From IMG/VR virus record IMGVR_UViG_3300032087_002150, positions 1 through 64,000 of that record: 64,000 bases of DNA. The stretch is one strand, 5' to 3'. This document shows, one piece after another, positions 49,149-55,736 of the stretch. A program made the position numbers and the translations under genes. Each line of letters begins with the position of its first letter. The stretch's first letter is position 1. Source of the DNA: a virus. The notes beneath the pieces were generated by a model. That model did no database searches, was not told where the DNA came from, and saw only the letters and a list, made by a program, of their open reading frames with translations.

Positions 49149-49312
49149 CACAATCTCCTTGCTTCAATTGAACTCATACTCACACCCGAATAACGACTTG
49201 CGCTACCGAACGTGTTGTAGTATTTCTTTTCGGCACTATACTTTGACATAGCAGTGACCATGATATCAGTTGAAATCCCATCGACAAAGATTAAGTAACG
49301 ATAGAACATCAT
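49148..49312 (-). CDS. Hypothetical small protein, 54 aa
   Basis: Start ATG 49312 overlaps the stop of the gene above as ATGATG. MMFYRYLIFVDGISTDIMVT then a Tyr/Ser-rich half (SAEKKYYNTFGSASRYSGVS). Function unknown. Confidence 0.62.
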   Translation of the reverse strand: MMFYRYLIFVDGISTDIMVTAMSKYSAEKKYYNTFGSASRYSGVSMSSIEARRL

Positions 49313-49539
49313 TCGAAGAACTCTCCTGTCCAAACATCATAGTGATGCCAATCACGTGTATTGACTGCTTTCTGACGCTCTTTACTGATCAATCTTCGTA
49401 GTGCTTGCTCAAACTCTTGCTCTTTACCATTGAGTACAGGAGTCCCATCTCTACGAACGATAATCCAGTGATCAAGAAACATATCAATGTCATCGGGTAA
49501 ACGAGGATCATTGTTTACCTTAATCAACGCATCATGCAT
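49309..49539 (-). CDS. Hypothetical small protein, 76 aa
   Basis: AGGAGAG precedes ATG 49539. MHDALIKVNNDPRLPDDIDM, then IIVRRDGTPVLNGKEQEFEQ and an EFF end. Acidic. No family recognised. Confidence 0.7.
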   Translation of the reverse strand: MHDALIKVNNDPRLPDDIDMFLDHWIIVRRDGTPVLNGKEQEFEQALRRLISKERQKAVNTRDWHHYDVWTGEFFE

Positions 49540-49821
49540 TTTTCTCTCCTAAAATAGATGAGTAGTGAGGTGTCATTATCATATACACCGTTCGAGGGGA
49601 TACAGGTGGTGTCAGTCCCTGCCTCACTACTCGCCCCCATTGAGCAACAACGTCTCGTCACCCATCCTGCGCAGGATACTTTGAAAACTGTAGGAGTCCC
49701 GTTGTTCGTTTTGTTCGCGCAGTGAAACATTGGGGGGACCCTAAACCTTGACCCCATTTTGAGTAGGAGTCCCGTGTGACCAATACCCCCCATAGGTTTG
49801 GGGGGGGGGGTCATACTATGA
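49540..49821 (-). other. Unresolved region: stem-closed element, repeats and G11 run
   Basis: No convincing gene in 282 nt. A frame of about 100 codons (49524-49835) is open but Cys/Thr/Pro-rich and unlike its neighbours. Contents: an 11-bp perfect inverted repeat GAGTAGTGAGG/CCTCACTACTC at 49560-49570 and 49622-49632 enclosing 51 nt; a 13-bp direct repeat GTAGGAGTCCCGT near 49690 and 49768; and a run of 11 G at 49800-49810. Either a structured RNA, a decayed ORF, or an ORF whose frame depends on the miscounted G run. Confidence 0.55.
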
Positions 49822-50043
49822 TCACTCCTCGTCATCGGTACTCTTACGGAGTCTCTCTTTCATCCAGTCCTTAAGACCAGACTCTCCTCCTAGGCACTTG
49901 ACCTCTAAGGAATATTTCTCTGAGATTTTCTCTACTAGATTAGCACTCGAGAGAACATAGAAATCACTAGGATGTAGCAGTATGTTCTTTGCTTTACCAG
50001 ATGTTGCCCATCTCTCTATGCGTTCAGCAAGAGGTGTTGTCAT
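49822..50043 (-). CDS. Hypothetical small protein, 73 aa
   Basis: Start ATG 50043 (MTTPLAERIERWATSGKAKN). Contains ILLHPSDFYVLSSANLVEKI and a charged end (KDWMKERLRKSTDDEE). 20-nt overlap with the gene above. Function unknown. Confidence 0.68.
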   Translation of the reverse strand: MTTPLAERIERWATSGKAKNILLHPSDFYVLSSANLVEKISEKYSLEVKCLGGESGLKDWMKERLRKSTDDEE

Positions 50044-50233
50044 TGTCAGTAGCACTATTGCTCTCCTCAAATTGATACAAAATACCATACACTAGATCAT
50101 ATGCCTGTTGTATCTCACTCAGGCGAATACGATTCTCATCAGATGGGTTATACTCAACAGCACGTTTTGCTGATTCAAGTCTCCCATGGAATGTGCCTTC
50201 TAGATGTGCACATAATGCGGATGTGCTGATCAT
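50024..50233 (-). CDS. Hypothetical small protein, 69 aa
   Basis: Start ATG 50233 overlaps the stop above as ATGA. MISTSALCAHLEGTFHGRLE then helices (ENRIRLSEIQQAYDLVYGIL). Function unknown. Confidence 0.68.
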   Translation of the reverse strand: MISTSALCAHLEGTFHGRLESAKRAVEYNPSDENRIRLSEIQQAYDLVYGILYQFEESNSATDNDNTSC

Positions 50234-50358
50234 ATGGCCAACCCCATCATGACGCCGAGTATGACACCCAACGTGGCACATACGAGGATGCCTGACATGA
50301 CGTCCTCATCGGTGTTGGTCTCACGCTTCTTATGCGCATAGTCCTTATACGGTTTCAT
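50230..50358 (-). CDS. Membrane-anchored micro-protein, 42 aa
   Basis: ATG 50358 to TGA 50230. Polar start MKPYKDYAHKKRETNTDEDV, then one membrane helix (ILVCATLGVILGVMMGLAI). 14-nt overlap with the gene above. Confidence 0.66.
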   Translation of the reverse strand: MKPYKDYAHKKRETNTDEDVMSGILVCATLGVILGVMMGLAI

Positions 50359-50506
50359 CAAACTCCTCCATCAGAGCACAAATCTCTTCATGACTTTTAT
50401 GAGGATACAAATCGCGCATATCGTCATAGACACTGTCATATGAGCAGTATACATGATCCCCATAACGAAACGAGTGATTGTAGAAGATTTCCTCGATCTG
50501 AGTCAT
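50345..50506 (-). CDS. Hypothetical acidic micro-protein, 53 aa
   Basis: ATG 50506 to TAA 50345. MTQIEEIFYNHSFRYGDHVY with a Tyr/Asp-rich middle and EEICALMEEFDETV end. TAATG with the gene above. Function unknown. Confidence 0.66.
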   Translation of the reverse strand: MTQIEEIFYNHSFRYGDHVYCSYDSVYDDMRDLYPHKSHEEICALMEEFDETV

Positions 50507-50664
50507 TATGCTGCCTCCCTCTGTACATCTGCTTCCATGGCCATCAGTTCAGCGAGGATGATGATTCGCTCATCACGGTCAATCAGACCTGCTTTGAAAT
50601 CATCATTTGCTTTCTGCTTACGGCGAGCGATCAGGCGAAGTACAGTAGAAACGGTCATATTCAT
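50506..50664 (-). CDS. Basic helical micro-protein, 52 aa
   Basis: ATG 50664 with TTGGAGATGA upstream. MNMTVSTVLRLIARRKQKAN then IDRDERIIILAELMAMEADV. Two helices. First gene below composite promoter copy 6. Confidence 0.68.
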   Translation of the reverse strand: MNMTVSTVLRLIARRKQKANDDFKAGLIDRDERIIILAELMAMEADVQREAA

Positions 50665-50740
50665 CTCCAAGAGGGGAAGGTCATTCAGTTAAGTCTAAGA
50701 GGATCATCCTCACCAGTCGACACTTCACCCTACAATACCT

Positions 50741-50795
50741 ATTATACTGATTTCTCAATCAAAGTAAAGCGAAAAAACTCCTGAAAAAACAGCGA
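50741..50795 (-). promoter_or_regulatory. Composite promoter element, copy 6
   Basis: Minus strand: AAGTCGCTGTTTTTT and AGTTTTTTCGC block, TTTACT (50763-50768), 16-nt spacer, TATAAT (50741-50746). The rest of the 193-nt gap (50665-50857) holds no gene. Confidence 0.78.
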
Positions 50796-50857
50796 CTTAC
50801 ACAACCCCATAGCAATCATTAGCAATTTTCGTGGTTTTTCAGTCGCCCAAGCACCAA

Positions 50858-51034
50858 CTAACGTTCCTGGAGTGCCTCCCATGCCCGATGATCAAGATAT
50901 CGCCTATGAGCAGCGAGGGTATTAGAGGAGAATGCACCAGGAGATTCCAAGAGGAAGTTCTCTAAGTCATTGAAAGTCATACCTAAAAACTCACATTCCT
51001 TATAGAGAATGGTCATAGCACTCTTAAGAGTCAT
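50858..51034 (-). CDS. Hypothetical small protein, 58 aa
   Basis: ATG 51034 to TAG 50858. MTLKSAMTILYKECEFLGMT, then helices (FNDLENFLLESPGAFSSNTL, AAHRRYLDHRAWEALQE). TAATG with the gene above. Function unknown. Confidence 0.66.
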   Translation of the reverse strand: MTLKSAMTILYKECEFLGMTFNDLENFLLESPGAFSSNTLAAHRRYLDHRAWEALQER

Positions 51035-51255
51035 TATGCTACCTCCGCAAAAGCAAGATGAAGATCAATGAGTTCAGCATAGTAACCATAGAATGCTTCG
51101 AGCGAACCCATCTCTTCGATGACACGATCAACACCAAGATGCATCATGATGTCAGCTTCAACGAAGTCCCAGTCAGTATTGCCATCAACGACGTTCTCAG
51201 GATGATCAACATAGTGACGGAACAGTTCAGCGATTTCAGCGCGAATATTTGACAT
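51034..51255 (-). CDS. Hypothetical acidic helical protein, 73 aa
   Basis: Start ATG 51255 (MSNIRAEIAELFRHYVDHPE), TAATG with the gene above. VEADIMMHLGVDRVIEEMG and a helical end. Function unknown; small acidic proteins like this may act as inhibitors, but nothing here shows it. Confidence 0.7.
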   Translation of the reverse strand: MSNIRAEIAELFRHYVDHPENVVDGNTDWDFVEADIMMHLGVDRVIEEMGSLEAFYGYYAELIDLHLAFAEVA

Positions 51256-51458
51256 TATTGTGCCTCCTTCAAGACAGAGAAAAGACAGTTCTGAGCAGCG
51301 ATGCCCCAAGCGAACTGACGAAAAGTCTTAGTTGCTTCAGGACCAAACGCTGCTTGGTATTCCATGAAGTTTGCTCGACAGTTCAACCACTCGTTTTCAG
51401 ACCAAGAGGTGAGTTTTCGCTCAATCATTTCGTCAGTTACTAGGTCAAATGCTTTCAT
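51255..51458 (-). CDS. Hypothetical small protein, 67 aa
   Basis: Start ATG 51458 (MKAFDLVTDEMIERKLTSWS) with GGGAGTTGGAT upstream. Contains WLNCRANFMEYQAAFGPEAT and CLFSVLKEAQ. First gene below composite promoter copy 7. Confidence 0.72.
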   Translation of the reverse strand: MKAFDLVTDEMIERKLTSWSENEWLNCRANFMEYQAAFGPEATKTFRQFAWGIAAQNCLFSVLKEAQ

Positions 51459-51483
51459 ATCCAACTCCCTATTCAATATAATC

Positions 51484-51545
51484 ATTATACTGGTTATGAG
51501 GAGCAAAGTAAAGACTGATTTTCTCTATATGAATCAGTGAGTTAT
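51484..51545 (-). promoter_or_regulatory. Composite promoter element, copy 7 (divergent)
   Basis: Minus strand: TTTACT (51507-51512), 17-nt spacer, TATAAT (51484-51489). The upstream block is recognisable but degenerate (ACTCACTGATTC, then GAGAAAATCAGTC) and includes the inverted repeat CTGATT/AATCAG. Confidence 0.7.
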
Positions 51546-51872
51546 GAAGAGTAGGGGATGAGTGGCAGGTTACTGATAATGCTTGACTTTTTCGACAGGA
51601 TAGGGGTTCGGACCCTCCTCTCCGCTATAAAGGTTATTTTCACCTATAAATCCCACACCGTATATGCTTTCGCCCTATTATGAGGCGACGATGAGTGAAA
51701 TCCGCCTATATGATGCTAAACTCTTGTTTTTCCTAGAGTTTTCGCGATATTTTTTAGATTTCACTATAGATTGTAGGATGAATACACGATAATAGACGTA
51801 TGAGTAAGTAAGAGACTGTATAGGAGTTATTTTCACTATACTTTACACATTTTTATTGATTTTCAATAGTGT
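51546..51872. other. Gene-free region, 327 nt
   Basis: No supported gene on either strand. Visible features: a T-arm-like AGGGGTTCGGACCCT at 51602-51616 without a matching acceptor stem; an 11-nt direct repeat GTTATTTTCAC at 51633 and 51826; and a 7-bp inverted repeat AAACTCT/AGAGTTT at 51718-51741. AT-rich. It could hold regulatory sites, an origin or an unrecognised RNA. Confidence 0.5.
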
Positions 51873-52016
51873 TCATGCACGAGTATTTACGGTTTGACCT
51901 CGTTTGTTCCTATAGTAAAAGAACATATATGCATAATACATCGCCTGTTTAGGATGATGTACTGGATCCGCTTTAGGATATTGTCTTAAAAACTCTTTCC
52001 AGAGGTCATCATTCAT
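51873..52016 (-). CDS. Hypothetical aromatic-rich micro-protein, 47 aa
   Basis: ATG 52016 to TGA 51873. MNDDLWKEFLRQYPKADPVH then AMYYAYMFFYYRNKRGQ. ATGA overlap with the gene above. Similar micro-proteins occur in T4-like cyanophages. Function unknown. Confidence 0.68.
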   Translation of the reverse strand: MNDDLWKEFLRQYPKADPVHHPKQAMYYAYMFFYYRNKRGQTVNTRA

Positions 52017-52390
52017 GATAGGAAGTTCAGTATAGCGATTGAGAGTAATACGAGTGAAACACCGTTCAGTAGGATTAACGCTCTATCTTTCCATAGGATA
52101 CTGACTGCTAACCAACCTACAATACCGAACCATCCAAAGGCGATATCATAAGAGTAGTAATCAGGTCCAGCAGAACGAAAGGTCAGCGAAATAAGAATCA
52201 GAACAGATGATATCCATTTAAGATACCAGTCAAATGTACCTTTAGGAGTAACTGATTTCTGTATTCGATTACTATGTTCTATCTCTCCTACAGTGTATTC
52301 CTGACCTGTAGGTTCATTAGTGATCGTTTCTTCAGGTGCTATCAGAGAACCTTTTAGGTTCTCCTTTTCGAGTTCACTCGTATCGTTCAC
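52013..52390 (-). CDS. Three-helix membrane protein, 125 aa
   Basis: Polar N-terminal 55 residues (MNDTSELEKENLKGSLIAPE...), then hydrophobic segments (YLKWISSVLILISLTF, AFGWFGIVGWLAVSILW, ALILLNGVSLVLLSIAILNFL). Probably inner membrane. Function unknown; 17-nt overlap with the gene above. Confidence 0.76.
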   Translation of the reverse strand: MNDTSELEKENLKGSLIAPEETITNEPTGQEYTVGEIEHSNRIQKSVTPKGTFDWYLKWISSVLILISLTFRSAGPDYYSYDIAFGWFGIVGWLAVSILWKDRALILLNGVSLVLLSIAILNFLS

Positions 52391-52586
52391 GGAAGAATCT
52401 CCTTATACGCATTTTACGATATACAGATAAAGCAAAGAAAGTAGCAGTAAAATAGACAGTGATTTCTAGAGCACTCCAGTCTAGATTTACAGCAATAGAC
52501 GCCAATACAAAGTTAATAGGAACACCGATAAGAGTCCCTGCTACGGTATCAGTGAATGCTTCTTTAAAGTCAAGGGTTGTTTTCAT
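52374..52586 (-). CDS. DUF7220-like membrane protein, 70 aa
   Basis: Start ATG 52586 (MKTTLDFKEAFTDTVAGTLI). Two membrane helices (TLIGVPINFVLASIAVNL, ALEITVYFTATFFALSVY) and a basic tail (RKMRIRRFFRERYE). The GTxIGxPINF pattern is common in cyanophage and pelagiphage membrane micro-proteins. Confidence 0.76.
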   Translation of the reverse strand: MKTTLDFKEAFTDTVAGTLIGVPINFVLASIAVNLDWSALEITVYFTATFFALSVYRKMRIRRFFRERYE

Positions 52587-53130
52587 AACTGTATCCAAGG
52601 GTTGCTATATCAGCAGCATGCCGTTTCGCGACCTCTTTATACGTTTCAGTGGTATAATACTCAGTGTAGTGTTTGTGCTCGGTAGAGTTCTTGACTCCGA
52701 GCGGTTCGTTACAGTTACAGAGTTCTTGTATCTTAGAAAAGTCAGTGGCGAGATTCTCGAAACGTAATATCAATGCGTTTGGCGGGAAGAAAGACGTTTG
52801 ACGTCTCTTCGCATTTCCCCAAGACGTGTTCATGACAAACTCGTGAAAGTCATCGCTCACCCAGGACGCATTACGAAGGCGATAGTACGCCCAAGTAGAC
52901 ACGAGTCTATCCCAGGGATTGCGAACGACCACTACCACGGTTCCTGGATTCAGACGTCTAGCACGCATATGCGATTTGACTTTAGAGAACTCCCAGTGCT
53001 TACTTCCGAATGAGAGTGGCATATAGTCGGTGCCGTGTGCGTGGGTTTTTAACCACGAGGAAACGGCGGATCCGGCAGTTTTCGGGATGTGAACGAAGGT
53101 GAGTGGAATGTCAGGACAATATACTGCCAT
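52570..53130 (-). CDS. Sulfotransferase family protein, 186 aa
   Basis: FVHIPKTAGSAVSSWLK (5'-phosphosulfate loop) and VVVVRNPWDRLVSTWAYYRL (3'-phosphate loop) are clear PAPS-binding motifs; LILRFENLATDF is the third family feature. It lies away from the glycan cassette, beside a cupin-type dioxygenase (TAATG). Acceptor unknown. Confidence 0.88.
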   Translation of the reverse strand: MAVYCPDIPLTFVHIPKTAGSAVSSWLKTHAHGTDYMPLSFGSKHWEFSKVKSHMRARRLNPGTVVVVVRNPWDRLVSTWAYYRLRNASWVSDDFHEFVMNTSWGNAKRRQTSFFPPNALILRFENLATDFSKIQELCNCNEPLGVKNSTEHKHYTEYYTTETYKEVAKRHAADIATLGYSYENNP

Positions 53131-53606
53131 TATCTATCTGCCTTAAAACCAAAGGAACAACCAACACGAGGTTCAGTCAATGTAACAACTTCATGTATCG
53201 TGTTCGCAGGAAAGTAAATCGCGTCATTTTCAGAGAGTTTATACTTCATTCCATCTATTTCCCATACTGTCGAACCAACACACTGTATGTATAAAATATC
53301 AGTCTCATCAGAGTGTGCGCCAAATCCAACGAAGTCTGTATCGTAGGCGACATAGAAGTGCGCATCACAGTGAGGAGAATGCGTAGCACTCATTATCTGA
53401 GCACAGAATCGTTTAACGGATTCAGTCGTAATGTAAGCAGTCTGACTACAGTAACCGTGATCGTACAGTTTTATGTTATCAACCGAACGAGCGTAGGTAG
53501 CATCTGCTTCAGCGTCTTCGAGTGTAATGTTCAGATCGTAAAAGTTCGGGAGATATATTACTTCTTCGTTGCGTATCGCAGTTTGTAGATCAAGTGAGAA
53601 GTTCAT
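53130..53606 (-). CDS. Cupin/JmjC-like putative dioxygenase, 158 aa
   Basis: FGAHSDETDILYIQCVGSTVWEI holds HxD plus the following strand, and FPANTIHEVVTLTEPRVGCSFGF the distal His and Arg of a 2-oxoglutarate-type site. The same layout as the gene at 15021. Overlaps a DNA methylase by 17 nt. Substrate unknown. Confidence 0.76.
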   Translation of the reverse strand: MNFSLDLQTAIRNEEVIYLPNFYDLNITLEDAEADATYARSVDNIKLYDHGYCSQTAYITTESVKRFCAQIMSATHSPHCDAHFYVAYDTDFVGFGAHSDETDILYIQCVGSTVWEIDGMKYKLSENDAIYFPANTIHEVVTLTEPRVGCSFGFKADR

Positions 53607-54456
53607 AGTTCCTCAACAGGAGTTCCTTACGATTCTTTTCATCCTCGCGATAGTTCTTACCTGAATGTAGTGTGTAGGTCAGATCAAAGGTGTGTTGCTG
53701 CCAGTCATGATACATTGTTTTCAGCAACTCATTGTTATCGTAGGAGATCATCATGTTAGATTTACAGTAAGAAACCTGCGTATGAAACTCCACGTGATCG
53801 AAGTTCTTATGCATGTCACCGTTACGACCGTACAGGAACGATGTACCGTCCTTTCCTACTTTCGCATAGGGTGGATCGAGATAGATAAACGTGTTAGGAT
53901 CATCAATGAGACAGTCAGAGTAGTCAACGTTGGTAATCTTCCAGTTCTTGATATGCTCTCCGTAAAGTAACAGCGAGCGAATGTTATTCTCACTGAAGTT
54001 TGATACGGATGCCTGCTCACTGAAACCTGATGATTCACCCAGACCTGAGAAGGAACACTTGTTACATACCCACCAGCGCCAACCAATATCAAACTTATTG
54101 TTCCATGGTTGACCGCAATCTATTTTCAGTAAATATGCCTTACAGTCCTCGAACAGTTTACGATGACCCACTGCGTCCCTCGCGTCACTTTTGACCTTCA
54201 GAAGCGTTTCTACGAGGTCTGAGGGAGAGTCACGGAGTGTAATCCAGAAGCAATATAGGTTATAATACTTGTCATTGATGTGAATAGGAACGTGAGGGAA
54301 CTGACGTGAAAAGGCGAATGCCATTGACCCGCCACCCACGAAAGGTTCAACGTATTTTCCTATCAGAGAGTTAGGCAGGAACTGAAGCAACGTCTTGGTT
54401 GCTCGAGACTTCCCGCCCATGTATCGAATCGGAGTTTTTAGTTTTCTCGGTAGCAT
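53590..54456 (-). CDS. D12-class adenine DNA methyltransferase (Dam-like)
   Basis: 288 aa. PIRYMGGKSRATKTLL, VEPFVGGGSMAFAFS and FIYLDPPYAKVGKDG are the three main D12 motifs. Closest in style to T4/cyanophage Dam-like methylases, here without an adjacent nuclease. It may protect the phage genome from host or self restriction. A near-perfect promoter lies at the start codon. Confidence 0.94.
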   Translation of the reverse strand: MLPRKLKTPIRYMGGKSRATKTLLQFLPNSLIGKYVEPFVGGGSMAFAFSRQFPHVPIHINDKYYNLYCFWITLRDSPSDLVETLLKVKSDARDAVGHRKLFEDCKAYLLKIDCGQPWNNKFDIGWRWWVCNKCSFSGLGESSGFSEQASVSNFSENNIRSLLLYGEHIKNWKITNVDYSDCLIDDPNTFIYLDPPYAKVGKDGTSFLYGRNGDMHKNFDHVEFHTQVSYCKSNMMISYDNNELLKTMYHDWQQHTFDLTYTLHSGKNYREDEKNRKELLLRNYELLT

Positions 54457-54464
54457 AATATAAT

Positions 54465-54492
54465 ATTATACTCAGGAAGGGTCAAATGTCAA
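54465..54492 (-). promoter_or_regulatory. Strong sigma70-like promoter
   Basis: Minus strand: perfect TTGACA (54487-54492), 16-nt spacer, perfect TATAAT (54465-54470), nine bases above ATG 54456. The expected start site is at the ATG itself, so the message is probably leaderless. Confidence 0.8.
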
Positions 54493-54755
54493 CCCATATA
54501 CAGTTTATCAATGTGATCCGAAAATGCTTCAATCTTAGTCAGACGCTCTGGCCAGTAGATATAGTCGCGCTCAGGGTCTTTCTTAAGATTGTTTAGAAGT
54601 GGTTGGATTGCCTTGTAGATGCTGTCGAGTCGTGCTTTAATCTCGTCTGCTTCTGCTGTGGTCGACTCCAACTTGGCGGTAGTCTCTTGGATAACCTCAA
54701 GTTCGTCGAGTGTAACTGCTGTAAAACCAAAGTCAAAGATGTCTTCACTCATCAT
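54489..54755 (-). CDS. Hypothetical coiled-coil protein, 88 aa
   Basis: MMSEDIFDFGFTAVTLDELE then a coiled coil (VIQETTAKLESTTAEADEIK, ARLDSIYKAIQPLLNNLKKD). Resembles small helical proteins in replication regions of T4-like marine phages. 11-nt overlap with the gene above. Confidence 0.75.
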   Translation of the reverse strand: MMSEDIFDFGFTAVTLDELEVIQETTAKLESTTAEADEIKARLDSIYKAIQPLLNNLKKDPERDYIYWPERLTKIEAFSDHIDKLYMG

Positions 54756-54969
54756 CTTCCTCCCATGCTCCGCAATAGTTACAGGTTTCGTTTTTACCGA
54801 TCCACATTACACCCATTTCTACAGTGCAAGAATGCTGCCACATATTGTCATAGTTGACTTCGTGTAGCATAGTGGGTTTCTTAGGTTTACTGAAAATACG
54901 ATCCCAGTTAGATTCAAAAGTTTCTCTATCCACCGAGAAAGGTCTCGGCGTATCACCCTTTCCGTTCAT
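54745..54969 (-). CDS. Conserved phage protein, 74 aa
   Basis: MNGKGDTPRPFSVDRETFES and NWDRIFSKPKKP are a signature shared by many T4-like cyanophage and pelagiphage small proteins. The C-terminus has CNYCGAWEEDD, a single Cys pair. ATGA overlap above. Function unknown. Confidence 0.83.
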   Translation of the reverse strand: MNGKGDTPRPFSVDRETFESNWDRIFSKPKKPTMLHEVNYDNMWQHSCTVEMGVMWIGKNETCNYCGAWEEDDE

Positions 54970-55238
54970 TGTAAAATGATTCCGCTAGTTTGCTGTTGCC
55001 ATGCTTTTTCAAGTTCAGGTGCAGTTGCAACTACAGCAACAATGCTACCCTTGTAGAATACACCACCAGTCGGATCCTTGATACCTGTCATACAAATACC
55101 AGGAGCGAGACCAGCACCCTCCGATTGATTGACGAACAAACGGGGATCTGCTAGTTCAATAGAATCTACGGTCTCTTCAACAACACGACCAATGATTTCA
55201 CCGATATGAGTCACCAATGTTACAACGTCACCTTTCAT
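54966..55238 (-). CDS. Conserved phage protein, Sm-like fold possible
   Basis: 90 aa. VVTLVTHIGEIIGRVVEETV followed by SIELADPRLFVNQ and GLAPGICMTG is a conserved pattern in T4-like marine phages; the strand layout and the G-x-V position recall Sm/LSm barrels. RNA binding would be inference only. Coupled by ATGA on both sides. Confidence 0.78.
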   Translation of the reverse strand: MKGDVVTLVTHIGEIIGRVVEETVDSIELADPRLFVNQSEGAGLAPGICMTGIKDPTGGVFYKGSIVAVVATAPELEKAWQQQTSGIILQ

Positions 55239-55483
55239 AATTTATCACCTCTATTCACGTAATTTTCTCTGTTTTGCATAATCCAACGATCAAGAGCATC
55301 TTCAAGATCTTCTTGATCAAAAGTACCTTCTTCATGAAGGATTTTAATTATTTTCATGCCACCTTCAGCAGACCCATCTTGATATCCTAGTCGGAAACCT
55401 ACCTGTCCTCCTAGTAATCTACCTATGTAATATGCTCCTGCTAATAAGATTGTGGCGATGAAAGTATGAGTTATAGGATCCAA
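55235..55483 (-). CDS. Small membrane protein, 82 aa
   Basis: MDPITHTFIATILLAGAYYI is a membrane segment; then GGQVGFRLGYQDGSAEGGMK and an acidic helix (DQEDLEDALDRWIMQ). Similar small proteins occur in cyanophages. Function unknown. Confidence 0.76.
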   Translation of the reverse strand: MDPITHTFIATILLAGAYYIGRLLGGQVGFRLGYQDGSAEGGMKIIKILHEEGTFDQEDLEDALDRWIMQNRENYVNRGDKL

Positions 55484-55485
55484 GG

Positions 55486-55701
55486 TTATACGCCAAGGAA
55501 ACTTTGAATGGAAGGTAACACTTGAAGTATTACTAAACCACCGAGCACCATGTAAGTTATGCGCTCAACTCGTACGAGACGAGTTTCGATATCATCCAAC
55601 TGTCGCTTTAGCGAGTGTATGGACTCATCGATGTGTTCGATTTTAGTTTTCAACACTGCTACCTCAACCTGTAGTTCAACTTCTGAATCGTCTTGTAACA
55701 T
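55486..55701 (-). CDS. Coiled-coil protein with C-terminal membrane anchor, 71 aa
   Basis: EVELQVEVAVLKTKIEHIDE, SIHSLKRQLDDIETRLVRVE is a heptad coiled coil, followed by a membrane helix (YMVLGGLVILQVLPSIQSF). Looks like a hemolysin-XhlA-type anchor. Function unknown. Confidence 0.72.
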   Translation of the reverse strand: MLQDDSEVELQVEVAVLKTKIEHIDESIHSLKRQLDDIETRLVRVERITYMVLGGLVILQVLPSIQSFLGV

Positions 55702-55736
55702 AATAGGGTTCCGAGAAAGAAATTATGTCACTTTAT

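Noticed and set aside
49524-49835. Open frame of 103 codons
   Set aside because: Composition (Cys, Thr, Pro) is unlike neighbouring genes, and its frame depends on a G11 homopolymer; kept only as an unresolved region.
51560-51640. Possible tRNA (T-arm-like GGTTCGGACC near 51606)
   Set aside because: No complementary acceptor half or D-arm upstream, and the T-stem has a mismatch.
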